Assembly: GCA_016946835.1 (NCBI GenBank)
Contig: JACVTC010000195.1
Coordinates: forward strand, 190,001-225,795
DNA from: Neocallimastix lanati (nom. inval.)
Taxonomy: Eukaryota; Neocallimastigomycota; Neocallimastigomycetes; Neocallimastigales; Neocallimastigaceae
Length of the DNA: 35,795 bases
Reading direction: 5' to 3'
How positions within the stretch are numbered: position 1 is the stretch's first letter; every line of letters begins with the position of its first letter. Of the stretch, positions 25,317 to 34,650 are shown piece by piece. The notes beneath the pieces were generated by a model that saw only the letters and a program-made list of their open reading frames with translations, did no database searches and was not told the origin of the DNA. The position numbers and the translations under genes are program-made.

Positions 25317-28071
25317 CTAATTCACATAATTTATAAGGAACTATATTTTTTAGATGTGCATTCCTATCAGAAATTTCGCCGGTAATAGGATCTGCGAGAG
25401 TAACTGTATTAAATTCCTTTTTGATGATTTTCAGTGGGCCTACGAAATAAGGATCTAATTTTCTTCTGTTTATTAATCGTATTAATACTAGGTCTCCTGG
25501 ATTGTAGTTGGCTTTCATTCTTTTCATCTGGTTCCTTCTGTCTTCCCAAATTTTGTTGGCTGTAGTGATATTATTAATTGCTTCATGAATCCATTGGTAA
25601 TGTTTAGCAAATTTTCTTATAAGGTATTCCGTAATACTTTCACCTTTTTCTTTTTTATCCAGATTTAAAGATAGCTCGAAGGGTTGTAAGTCACGACAGC
25701 CGTAGAGTAATTCAAAGCTTGAAAATTTTGTTACTTCGTTTTTGCAGGTACGGAGAGCCCACAAAGCACTTGGTAGAATTAAATCCCAATTTTCTATATT
25801 TTTATTACATAATATTCTTAGATATTTTCCTATTTCTTTATTTCTGTTTTTTACCATACCATTAGATTCAGGATGATAGACAGAAACAAAGTGCACATAA
25901 ATACCATATAAATCTAGGAAAGCTTTAGTTTTGTCGGACTTGAACTGGGGACCGTTATCCGTTATTAATATTTCGGGAACTCCATGTCTTGAGAAAACTC
26001 TTGTTAAGAAGCCTATTATATCATCAGATTCAATCTTGACAGTGGGTTCAGCTTCAACCCACTTTGTTAAATAATCGACTAATACTAGGATATACTGATT
26101 TCCATTTTTTGTTTGTGGTAAAGGGCCTACTATATCCAGTCCTACCTGGGTAAAAGGTAATCCCGGCTTTGTTGGGATGTGTTCGGTGTTTGAATTGAAA
26201 GTTTGTGGTTTGAACAGTTGGCAGTGTTTACACGTATTGACTATGTATTTTACATCCAAGACCATGTTATTCCAATAGTAATCACGTTTGAGCCTGTTAT
26301 ACGTTTTGAAGATTCCCTCATGGCCTATCCTATGGGCTTCTAATAATAGTTTAATTTTTTCTTTATCTTCTTTAATTACTTTTCTGAATGTGCCTCCATC
26401 TATAAAATATTCTTCATTGTTTATTCTTGAAAATTTTTCTTCAAACTTCTTTAATAACGAATTTTTTCCTGTATTAATTTCTTCTAAATAGGTAGCTATT
26501 ACTTCCGATGGTTTTGATCTAAGTCGAGATAACGCATCCGCTAATACATTACGTTTTCCTGGTTCGTAAATGACTTTAACTTTTAACATAGAGAACATAA
26601 TTACCCATCTTGACTGTCTGGCATTTAAGGTTTCTTTACTTTTGAATATACTTATTAATGGTTTGTGATCTGTGAACAACAATATTTCGAATTTACTTCC
26701 CGAAATATAGGATTTAAATTTTTTAACACAAAAAGCGGCGGCAGCTCCTTCTAAATCTGTAATCCCATAGTTTACTTCAGCTGGTTTCAAAGTTCTGCTC
26801 ATATAATGTATTGGTTTTTCGATATTATTTTCATCTTTTTGTATCAGGACTCCACCTATTCCATCTTTTGAGGCATCTGTCCTGATTATAAATTGTTTGT
26901 CGAAATCAGGCATTGATAAAATAGGGGCTGTGATTAATCTTCGTTTAAGTTCTTCAAAGCTCTCTTGTTGAACAGCTTCCCAAGAGAATTTTACATTCTT
27001 TTTAAGTAGTTTAAATAGAGGTTTGGCAATTGTTGCAAAGTTGTATATAAACTTCCTATAATAACCTACTGCTCCAAGAAATGATTGTAATTGCGTGATG
27101 TTGGTAGGAGGTAACCATTCACGTATAATCTCAATTTTTTTATTAATTGGTGATATTCCTTCAATTGATACTGTGTGTCCTAATAATTCAACTGATTCCT
27201 TGAAAAAATCACATTTGTCGAGATTGATTTTTAATCCATTATCCTTTAGGATATCAAATACTTTCTTCAAATCTTCTATGTGTTGTTCAAAAGTTGGAGA
27301 GAATATGATTAAATCATCGATATATATAAACATACACTTCCCAATGAGCGGAAAAAATATCCTGTTCATCTCTCTCTGGAAGGTTCCTGGGGCATTGCAT
27401 AAACCAAACGGCATTACCCGGAATTGGTAATTACCGTACATTGTTGTAAAACTTGTTTTGGGAATGTCTTCATGGAACATTGGAATTTGATAAAAGCCGG
27501 AGAATAAATCTATTGTTGAAAATACTTTAACTTTCTTTCCGATCGAGAAAAGTATATCATCTATTAGTGGCAGAGAATAAGCGTCTTTAATAGTAACGTT
27601 GTTGAGCTTCCGAAAATCTATACACATTCTCCATTTATTATTCTTCTTCCTTACAAGAATAACTGGAGAAGACCATGGTGAACTGGATGGTTCAATTAAA
27701 TGGTTGTTCAGTAATTTAATTAGCTCTTCCTTCAGGGCGTCTGCTTGTACTTTAGATAATCGATAAGCTTTTTGTTTGATTGGAATCGTATTTTCTTCTA
27801 AACTGATATGGTGCGGTAATAACTTTGTTGAACCTAATTCATCTATTTTTATTGCTAAGATTTCAATATTATCTTTTAATAGTTCCTTGAATCGGCCTCT
27901 AACTACTTCTATTGTATTTTTTATAATTTGTTCAATTCTTGTCTTCTTTTCTTCAATGATTGTATTTTCTTCTTTGTTTTTTTTTTTTTTCTTAATCGTA
28001 ATTGCATTCTGTATTTCTGCTGATTCTTTGTTTATGAAACAAAATAACATGGAGTCTGGATTATCTTGCAT
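25291..28071 (-). CDS. E4 pol (RT, RNase H, integrase)
   Basis: 926 residues counted from the ATG at 28071; the frame is open further upstream, so that ATG is probably not a true start. The RT has DFRKLN and YIDD. RNase H has TDASKDG and FTDHKPL and ends in ADALSR. The integrase has the HHCC domain (HRIGHEG to CKHCQ), Asp in GLDIVGPL and Asp705 in TDNGPQF, but residue 741, 36 positions on, is Lys (AAA at 25849-25851) where E1 and E2 have the catalytic Glu. Strand transfer should therefore fail unless integrase is supplied by another element. The C-terminal GPLKII module is present. The frame is -1 to the protease. Confidence 0.9.
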   Translation of the reverse strand: MQDNPDSMLFCFINKESAEIQNAITIKKKKKNKEENTIIEEKKTRIEQIIKNTIEVVRGRFKELLKDNIEILAIKIDELGSTKLLPHHISLEENTIPIKQKAYRLSKVQADALKEELIKLLNNHLIEPSSSPWSSPVILVRKKNNKWRMCIDFRKLNNVTIKDAYSLPLIDDILFSIGKKVKVFSTIDLFSGFYQIPMFHEDIPKTSFTTMYGNYQFRVMPFGLCNAPGTFQREMNRIFFPLIGKCMFIYIDDLIIFSPTFEQHIEDLKKVFDILKDNGLKINLDKCDFFKESVELLGHTVSIEGISPINKKIEIIREWLPPTNITQLQSFLGAVGYYRKFIYNFATIAKPLFKLLKKNVKFSWEAVQQESFEELKRRLITAPILSMPDFDKQFIIRTDASKDGIGGVLIQKDENNIEKPIHYMSRTLKPAEVNYGITDLEGAAAAFCVKKFKSYISGSKFEILLFTDHKPLISIFKSKETLNARQSRWVIMFSMLKVKVIYEPGKRNVLADALSRLRSKPSEVIATYLEEINTGKNSLLKKFEEKFSRINNEEYFIDGGTFRKVIKEDKEKIKLLLEAHRIGHEGIFKTYNRLKRDYYWNNMVLDVKYIVNTCKHCQLFKPQTFNSNTEHIPTKPGLPFTQVGLDIVGPLPQTKNGNQYILVLVDYLTKWVEAEPTVKIESDDIIGFLTRVFSRHGVPEILITDNGPQFKSDKTKAFLDLYGIYVHFVSVYHPESNGMVKNRNKEIGKYLRILCNKNIENWDLILPSALWALRTCKNEVTKFSSFELLYGCRDLQPFELSLNLDKKEKGESITEYLIRKFAKHYQWIHEAINNITTANKIWEDRRNQMKRMKANYNPGDLVLIRLINRRKLDPYFVGPLKIIKKEFNTVTLADPITGEISDRNAHLKNIVPYKLCELETSGTKSK

Positions 28072-28094
28072 TTCAGTTTCTTCAATTTTTACTT

Positions 28095-28190
28095 CTTCAT
28101 CTATTTCTTTTCTTCTTCATCTATTTCTTTTTCTTCTTCATCTATTTCTTTTTCTTCTTCATCTATTTCTTTTTCTTCTTCATCTATTTC
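28095..28190 (-). repeat. 21-bp coding repeat at the protease-RT junction (E4)
   Basis: Four to five copies of a unit encoding EIDEEEK. The copy nearest pol has one fewer A in its A-run than the others, which puts the protease frame into a TAG and leaves RT in another frame. Confidence 0.85.
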
Positions 28191-29324
28191 TAAAGCTGAG
28201 ATTGTTGTAAATGTACCATCTTTCTTCATTTTACATAGACTATTACGAATAGGATTAATGAATAAATTATTATCCTTTAAGGTCCTAAAACCTATCAAGA
28301 TATCAAACAGATCCTGATCATGTTCTATTACTCTAAATACGTCTTGAATAATGAAATCGTTGAATTCAACTGTTAAATGATATAATTCAGAGGATATGTG
28401 GGTCTTCGAAGTTACCTGTATAATATTGTTAGTTGTATAACCAAATGGTTTTATATTTTTCAACTTGCCTAAAAACTTACTCGTTATTATGTTGATGCTT
28501 GCACATGTATCTAAAAAGGCGAATCCATCTTCTCCGTTAATTTTACATTTAGTAGTAGCTATATCCTTCCTTGAGACAGTAGATAATACCATTTCTTCCA
28601 TTTTTCCGTTATGAGGTGTTTCTTTTAGCTTTAACAATTTATTAAGTTGAGCTCGTAATTTTGGACTTATATCCAACAATTGAGCCAGAGTTATATTAGC
28701 TGTGGTAGATGTTAAATCAGTTACAAGATCGTACTTTGCTTGGTTTTCCATTAGAATAATGTGCTTCTCCTTTTTGTTATTTAGATTCTCTTCATTTTTA
28801 TTTTCGATTCTCATTTCTTCTTTATTTTTATTATTTTTTAATCTTTCGCATTTATTCTTCTTTTCTTCCATTTGAGTACTGGGTAGTTTAGCTGTAACCT
28901 TTTTTCTCATTTCTTCTTCTTCGGGTTTCTTATCCATTATTTCTGATATTCTTTCCTTCTTTGAATCCCTTTTTGCTTTGTTTATTGATGGGTTGGCTAT
29001 CACAGACAAGTCAATTTCTTTTAAGGTTTCCGTTTCTTCTCTATTTTTTGGGTTATTTAAGGGTTCTTCTTCATTGTTACTTTTTGGTTCATTATTAATA
29101 TTTTCTACTTCTACTTCCATTTTTCGATCATTTGTTTGTGATTTCGAAAGCATTTTTATTGGTTGAGGATTTTCTTTTAATGTGGCTATTTTCTGATGTT
29201 TATCGTAAGGTTTCTTTTTTGTATTTAATTGTCTTGTTTGCCTAGTGACAGCTGCTACGATATCATCAGTTTCAGTATCATTTATGGTTTTTATAAGGGA
29301 AGTTTTCCTTCTTCCATTTGGGAG
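28101..29324 (-). CDS. E4 protease region (Gag-Pol extension, -1 frame)
   Basis: The frame is entered by -1 slippage at 29324-29330 and is open all the way; an ATG at 29153 is inside it and probably not used. The first residues after the slip (NGRR, then TS) match E2. A charged Lys/Glu-rich segment leads to the LLDISPKLR helix, then the retropepsin-type domain with Leu-Asp-Thr-Cys-Ala-Ser (Cys replaces Gly) and a Phe-Asp-Ile-Leu-Ile-Gly strand. The C-terminus is the acidic repeat, ending at a TAG created by a 1-base difference in an A-run. In E1 protease and RT are one frame, so this is most likely a disabling indel. Confidence 0.85.
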   Translation of the reverse strand, partial: LPNGRRKTSLIKTINDTETDDIVAAVTRQTRQLNTKKKPYDKHQKIATLKENPQPIKMLSKSQTNDRKMEVEVENINNEPKSNNEEEPLNNPKNREETETLKEIDLSVIANPSINKAKRDSKKERISEIMDKKPEEEEMRKKVTAKLPSTQMEEKKNKCERLKNNKNKEEMRIENKNEENLNNKKEKHIILMENQAKYDLVTDLTSTTANITLAQLLDISPKLRAQLNKLLKLKETPHNGKMEEMVLSTVSRKDIATTKCKINGEDGFAFLDTCASINIITSKFLGKLKNIKPFGYTTNNIIQVTSKTHISSELYHLTVEFNDFIIQDVFRVIEHDQDLFDILIGFRTLKDNNLFINPIRNSLCKMKKDGTFTTISALEIDEEEKEIDEEEKEIDEEEKEIDEEEKK

Positions 29325-30160
29325 TTTAAAGATTCCTTTGAAATCTGACCTTTTTCCTCTAACTCAGCTAATTCCTTAAATGAATAAGGGCATTGCTTGA
29401 CACCATGACCTTCCTGGTTACATCTGAAACACTTATATGTTCTTTTATATGTATTGTTAGTCTCGTATTTTGGATTCTTATTTAAGAGTTTATCATTAGT
29501 GCGACTTCTCATATTTCTTTTGGGGTTGTTAACTTCTATATAATTATTGGCAGAAAATTGTCTAAAAGGATGTTTCCCAGTTCTATTTGATTGAGAAAAG
29601 TTTGAATAAACCCCCCGAGTATATAAAGTAGACATTACAGTTTCATTTGTTTCTTTCCTCTCTTCGGCTCTTTCGGCTAATTCCGCTTCCTCAAATGCAT
29701 CCTCGAGATCTACACATCTTTGAGTTATAACCTGGGCTCTAGCAAAAGGTCGGTATGAAATGGATTCAGTATAATCCTCCACTGTTATGAAAGACTGATA
29801 AAGTCTTGGTAAATTATTGTAAAGTTTTTTATATCGCCAATTAAAATTTTTAATACTTTCTCCTCTTTTTATTTTTAATCTTTGTAATCTTTTACATTTA
29901 TCCTGTGGAGTGATTTCTAAGGCTTCTTCTAAGGCTTCTTTTATTTTTTTCATAGAAGGAAATTCTTCTTCTTCATCTTCATTGACTTTCACCAGATCTT
30001 GTAAGACTCCCCTGAGTTTGCCCTCAACACATTCAGTCGCCCAGGTATGAATGCTAGCTGGATTGTTAATACCAGCTAATTTCATTAATCTTGTGAATTC
30101 TTCGGCCCAGATATCAACGTCTCTAGCATCTTCATCAAGGCCTAGGTAGTAGTTCCTCAA
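29291..30160 (-). CDS. E4 Gag, start disrupted
   Basis: The main frame runs from about 30160 to TAA 29291-29293 and holds the capsid-type blocks (WAEEFTRLM, WATECVEG, ALEITPQDKC) and a CCHC knuckle CFRCNQEGHGVKQC followed by PYSFKELAELEE. Within the main frame only TTG lies at 30160, and a TAG precedes it. The likely original ATG at 30174-30176 begins a peptide resembling the start of the E3 Gag but is in another frame and stops at TGA after CCTAGGCCT. A small indel near 30137-30150 therefore separates the start from the rest. The end has the UUUAAAC site. Confidence 0.85.
   Translation of the reverse strand: MRNYYLGLDEDARDVDIWAEEFTRLMKLAGINNPASIHTWATECVEGKLRGVLQDLVKVNEDEEEEFPSMKKIKEALEEALEITPQDKCKRLQRLKIKRGESIKNFNWRYKKLYNNLPRLYQSFITVEDYTESISYRPFARAQVITQRCVDLEDAFEEAELAERAEERKETNETVMSTLYTRGVYSNFSQSNRTGKHPFRQFSANNYIEVNNPKRNMRSRTNDKLLNKNPKYETNNTYKRTYKCFRCNQEGHGVKQCPYSFKELAELEEKGQISKESLNSQMEEGKLPL
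29298..29330 (-). promoter_or_regulatory. Programmed -1 frameshift site with downstream hairpin (E4)
   Basis: T TTA AAC (29324-29330, minus strand) is in the gag frame, followed after 8 nt by GGAAG and CTTCC, a perfect 5-bp stem with an 8-nt loop AAGGAAAA. The layout is identical to E2, although here gag runs 10 more codons before its stop. Confidence 0.8.
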
Positions 30161-30276
30161 GTTCTAAGATTTTCATTCTTGGCAATTTAATTTATTTTAT
30201 TATATTATTTTTAATATAGAATTAAATTTTTTCTTTTTATAATTAAAATTTCTTAATATTCATTTAAATTATTAAT

Positions 30277-30291
30277 TTTTCATATTATTTT
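30277..30291 (-). promoter_or_regulatory. Conserved leader motif (E4)
   Basis: AAAATAATATGAAAA on the minus strand lies 6 nt after an 18-nt primer-binding site that differs from that of E2 and E3. Confidence 0.5.
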
Positions 30292-30297
30292 CTTTGT

Positions 30298-30315
30298 GTC
30301 CTGCATAGCTCGCCA
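30298..30315 (-). promoter_or_regulatory. Primer-binding site (E4)
   Basis: TGGCGAGCTATGCAGGAC on the minus strand begins three bases after the LTR end. It implies a different primer tRNA from E2/E3, with 5' acceptor strand GAGCTAT. Confidence 0.75.
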
Positions 30316-30318
30316 ATT

Positions 30319-30999
30319 TGGTGCAGGTACACAATAAACTTCAAAAAAAAATGAAAATAATATATTAGTTAATAATTTAATTTCAATTTCCAGTTTTTTT
30401 ATTTTTTTAACTCCTGATTTTTTTTTTATTAAGTATTTTCTTTTTCTTTTATACTATTTTACTACATGAATTTTTATAATAATTTAAATTATTTTAATTC
30501 TTATTAGTATAATTATTACATGTGATTTTAAATAATATTTTTTAAGAGTTATTTTAATAATAAAAATATTAATACTAATATAATTAATATTATCTTTAAT
30601 AACAAATATTATTAATGATAAATTAAAAAATTTAACAATAAAATTATTGGTAATATTTTTGATAATATAATTCTTGAAACAATTTAATATTAATAATAAT
30701 TAAATATAATAATAAAACAATTTAATTAATATAAGATAATAATTATTTAATAATTAGTCATTAATCAATTTAATTAAATAATGATTTTTTAATAATTAGT
30801 CATTAATCAATTTAATTAAATAATGATTTTTTAATAATTAGTCATTAATCAATTTAATTTGATAATTTATATAATTATTTTAAATTAAGAATAAAATTTT
30901 GGAATTATAAAATAGTTTAAAATATTTAATACATAAAGTTATTAAACTTAATTATAATTTCCAATAGTATAATACGAATTATTAGTTAGTTCCGTATCA
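30319..30999 (-). repeat. E4 5' LTR (681 bp)
   Basis: It is the partner of 24595-25277. Differences seen are a few homopolymer indels and about one substitution. On the element strand the start is TGATACGG and the end CTGCACCA. Confidence 0.92.
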
Positions 31000-31003
31000 A
31001 AAA

Positions 31004-32029
31004 TGGTAGACTCGGGGGTTGACACTTAGATATTTAAAATCAAGCAGGGGGGACGGGTATTACCCTGCTTTGATTTTAAATAAAAAAATTAATTCTTTAT
31101 TAAAAATTTTTTTATTTTTTTTTATTAATATAAAAGTTTTTTTTTTTTTTTTTTTTAAAGTACACATATTTAATTTTTAAGAAATTGTTACAATATTTAT
31201 ATTTTTTTTATAAATTTAAAGTATAATTAATTGTTTATAATTTAAGTAATTTTATAGAATTATTGAATTAATTTTATATCAATAATTCATTTTTGTTTTA
31301 ATTTTTATAAATATAATAATATAATATTCAAATATAATTTAATTAAAAATAATTATAAAATAAATATATAGAAAATAGTTTTTACTATTTTCTTTAATAT
31401 TTTTAAGTTAAATAAATTGTTTTTAAAGATTAATATAATAAATTTAATAATCTTTAATTATTTTAAATAATACTTGTAATTATTTTCAAAATAAAATAAA
31501 ATTTTTATAATATTTAATTAATAAATTTGATAATATTTAAATAATAATTTTTATAATAAGTAATAATTTTTAATAATAATTTTTAATAATAAATTTAATT
31601 AATAATCTTAATAATTTTATAATAATATTTAATAGTTATAATAAATAAATTTTATAATAATATTTAATAATTTTAATAATTTTATAATATTAATAATTTA
31701 TAATAATTTTTAGAATAATATTTAATTAATAATTTTAATAATTTTATAATAATTTTTATAATAATATTTAATTAATATTTTTAATAATTTAGTATCTTAA
31801 AAGTATAATTTTAATATTTACAATTGTATTTTAATATATACATATATTTAATAATATAACAATAAAGTGATTAATTAAAATTTATTTACATTATTTACAA
31901 ATTAAAATTAATTTATATCAAAATAAATTAAATTTACAATGAGGTTTAGGTTATGAAGAATATAGGAAAGTACAATTTAGTAAAGAATTATTAATAATAA
32001 AATAAAGGTTATTAATTCATTCTTTACCA
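31004..32029 (-). repeat. E5 probable 3' LTR (about 1026 bp)
   Basis: The element-strand start TGGTAAAG follows the polypurine tract at 32030. The end is inferred as CTACCA at 31004, giving a 5-bp inverted repeat TGGTA/TACCA and TG...CA ends next to AAAA. The other LTR is not available to confirm the end. Apart from its terminal 80 bp it is AT-rich, with nothing else recognised. Confidence 0.65.
31032..31081 (-). terminator. Strong stem-loop near the E5 LTR end
   Basis: ATTTAAAATCAAGCAGGG pairs with CCCTGCTTTGATTTTAAAT (one bulged base) across a 13-nt GC-richer loop. Its place near the LTR end suggests a role in 3'-end formation or reverse-transcription structure. The terminator label is only a placeholder. 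Confidence 0.4.
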
Positions 32030-32070
32030 TGATGCCCCCTCTAAAACTCAAGCTACATCGAAGCTGAGTT
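32030..32070 (-). promoter_or_regulatory. Polypurine tract and pre-PPT stem-loop (E5)
   Basis: AGAGGGGGCATCA precedes the LTR. Upstream, AACTCAGCT and AGCTTGAGTT (32045-32070) pair with one bulge. The stem sequence differs from that of E1-E4 but the position and pairing are kept. Confidence 0.65.
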
Positions 32071-32337
32071 ATACTTGACTATATTCTTCAAATGAACATT
32101 CCTATTCATTTGAATTCCAGAATTTGGATCAGCCAAGGTAACCGTATTAAATTGTTTTTTTATAACTTTAAGAGGACCAACAAAATAAGGTTCTAGTTTA
32201 GTTCTTGAAAAATTTCTAACTAGAACTAAATCACCTTCCCTAATTCTTTTTCCCTCATTCAAACTATTCTTTTCCTCTCTTCTAGCAGCCCAATACTTAT
32301 TTGCATTTTTAACATTTCGGCTGCTTCTAAAGTCCAT
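32053..32337 (-). pseudogene. E5 integrase C-terminal fragment
   Basis: It encodes the KYWAARRE, GDLVLVRNFSR and GPLKVIKKQFNTVTLADP blocks, matching the end of E4 pol. It is separated from the integrase core by a disrupted stretch at about 32338-32469, so it cannot be made as part of a full integrase. Confidence 0.85.
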
Positions 32338-32469
32338 CGGTAATGATTTATATATTTTTCTAACAACACTTCATCCGATGACTTATTAATATCTTGGTAG
32401 GTCTAGCAGCAATATCAAAAGGCTGCTGATCCTCCCTACCATAAACCAACTCAAAACTTGAATGTTTTG

Positions 32470-32979
32470 TTACCTTATTTTGGTAGTTCTAAGAGCCCAT
32501 AAGGCGGATGGTAAAACTTCATCCCAATCCTTATTCTTAGAACCCAACAACCTCAATAACTTGCCGATCTCTTTATTACGGTTTTTCGTAAGTCCATTAC
32601 TTTCAGGATGATATGTGGAAATAAACTTCACATATACATCATAGAGATCTAAAAATATTTTCGTCATGTCCGAGGTGAACTGAACACCATTGTCAGTTGT
32701 TATTACCTGTGGAACACCATGAGGAGCAAACACATTAATTAAGAACTTAATCACATCCTGTGATGTTATATTTTCCGTGGGTTCTGCTTCAACCCATTTG
32801 GTGAAGTAATCCAACACAACCATAATATATTGATTATTATTCTTCGTTTTAACCAAAGGTCCAATAATATCTAAACCCAAATGTATAAAAGGACCTTCTA
32901 CTTTAGTTGGAATATTTTCTGTAGGTTCTGGATATGGTTGTGACCTATTCAACTGACACTTGTCACAACTTTGCACCAC
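32470..32979 (-). pseudogene. E5 integrase core fragment
   Basis: It carries the second half of the zinc domain (CDKCQ), Asp in GLDIIGPL and Asp in TDNGVQF, and then Lys (AAA at 32584-32586) 36 residues on, where catalytic Glu is expected. E4 has the same substitution. Frames change on both sides. Confidence 0.87.
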
Positions 32980-33308
32980 TCTTTAATATCCATCACCATA
33001 TTATTCCAATAAAAACTTTTACGAAGCCTTTGATAAGTCTTATAATATCCCTCATGACCTATCTTATGGGCTTCTAAAATAAGTTTTACTCTTTCCGTTT
33101 GATCCGTAATTAATTTACGATAGTCATTACCATCAACAAAATAATCTTCACCATCTATCGTAACAAATTTTTCATTTATAAAGTCTTTAATAGTTTTAGA
33201 AAGCAACTCTTCTTCTTCCTTTGAAGTTAACTTAGTTGCCAATACCACAGAATCATCTCTTTTCTTCATCCTAGATAATGCATCGGCTAACACATTTTTC
33301 TTACCCAT
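32949..33308 (-). pseudogene. E5 RNase H end and integrase zinc-domain fragment
   Basis: It starts GKKNVLADALSR (RNase H end), followed by an acidic linker and the integrase HKIGHEGYYKTYQRLR block. A frameshift before the CxxC pair moves reading to the next fragment, with which it overlaps by about 30 bp. Confidence 0.85.
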
Positions 33309-33466
33309 TTGATATTGAATTTCAACACCAAGGGTACTAACAGTTAAGCACCACCTTGCTTGCCTAGCATTATTAGGTTCCTTATTTTTAAAGAAACTGA
33401 TTAAAGGTTTATGATCTGTTATTACTACTGTTTTATTAAGGATTTCCTAATATATAAGATTTCAAC

Positions 33467-33802
33467 TTAGTAATACAATAAATTAATGCAGGCTCCTTCC
33501 AAGTCAGTAATGCCATAATTTTTCTCGGCTTTACTTAAACTTCTACTTATATAATGAACTGGATGTTCCTTTTTGGTTTCTAAATCTTCTTGGAGTAATA
33601 CTCCTCCAATACTACCTTCATAGGAAGCATCCGTTCTAATTATAAACCTTTGATTAAAACTTGGATATTTTAAAATTGGAGCATTTATTAACTTTTCTTT
33701 TAACAAGATCAAAACTTTGTTGATGTTCATTATTCCATTTATATTTAACATTCTTTTCTTAATAATTACATAAAGGAGCAGAGATTTGGGCATATTTATC
33801 AA
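33467..33802 (-). pseudogene. E5 RNase H fragment
   Basis: It carries NAPILKYPSF, RTDASYEGSIGGVLLQ (one residue longer than relatives between Asp and GG) and YISRSLSKAEKNYGITDLEGA, then loses frame. The stretch 33309-33466 still encodes YTDHKPL-like sequence in other frames. Confidence 0.85.
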
Positions 33803-33855
33803 TAAAGTTTCTATAATATCCTACTGCTCCAAGAAAAGATCATAATTCATGAACA

Positions 33856-34413
33856 TCAAACAGGTGCTACCCACTCCTTTATAGCCTTAAGTTTGCTATC
33901 CTGGGGACTTAAACCTTTCACTGATGCCTTATGACCTAAGACTTCTACTTCAGTCTGCATAAAGGCACATTTTTCAATGTTAATTTTTAATTTGTGTTGG
34001 CGAAATACTTCCAACACTTGCCTAATGTGGCTTATATGTTCTTCTATACTCTTAGAGTATATTAAAATATCATCTATAAAGTTAAAAACAAACTTTCCTA
34101 TAAATGGGAAAAGAATCCTATTCATTTCCCTTTGAAATGTAGCTGGGGCTCCGGTTAAACCAAAAGGCATAACCTTGAATTGGTAATTACCAAATTTTGT
34201 GGTGAAGGTGGTAATTTCTACACTTTCCTCATCCATCAAAATTTGATGATAACCAGAGTAAAGATCCATTGTTGTAAAAATCTGTGCCCCATCTAAACTA
34301 TCAAATATCTCATCAATGTAAGGTAATGAATAAGAATCTTTAACTGTTAAATCATTAACCTTACGATAATCAATACATAATCGCCATTTACCGTTCTTCT
34401 TCGGTACTAACAC
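33856..34413 (-). pseudogene. E5 reverse transcriptase fragment
   Basis: It carries LVPKKNGKWRLCIDYRKVND, MDLYSGYHQI, FGLTGAPATFQREM and FIDD (Phe for Tyr in the catalytic box, which is tolerated in the family), ending before YYRKF. The upstream RT fingers at 34414-34560 are in the same frame but preceded by a break. Confidence 0.87.
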
Positions 34414-34650
34414 TATTGGCGATGACCATTCGGAACAAGAAGGTTCAATTAATTTCTTATTAATTAATTTAATTAATTCCTCCTTAAGTATATCCGACTT
34501 AAATTTAACTAATCTATAGCACCTTTGCTTAACTGGTTTCGCACCAGGAATTAATTAATCTTATGTGGAGGAAGATCAGAAGGTGTTAATTCTTCTGAAG
34601 AAGTAGCAACTATTTCTAAGTTCTCCTCCAGAATTTTAATTATTTCATCT

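Larger units (their letters stand above)
24595..30999 (-). mobile_element. E4: full-length Ty3/gypsy element, D[ST]C lineage
   Basis: LTRs of 683 and 681 bp (about 99% alike by eye), primer-binding site, gag, -1 frameshift site, protease, pol, stem-loop and polypurine tract are all present. AAAA flanks both ends (24591-24594 and 31000-31003), consistent with a short target duplication. Despite its young LTRs it has a frame disruption near the gag start, a frame break between protease and RT, and Lys for the integrase catalytic Glu. Confidence 0.92.

Noticed and set aside
28095-28190. Programmed frameshift between protease and RT in E4.
   Set aside because: No classical slippery heptamer is present. 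The break is a 1-base difference in an A-run inside a tandem repeat, and E1 has one frame.
31000-31024. TGGTAGACTCGGGGG after AAAA read as a primer-binding site for an element starting with the ET LTR.
   Set aside because: It would need E3 and E4 both inserted in the spacer. Reading it as the end of the E5 LTR needs fewer assumptions (TGGTA/TACCA ends, polypurine tract at the other side). Not fully excluded.
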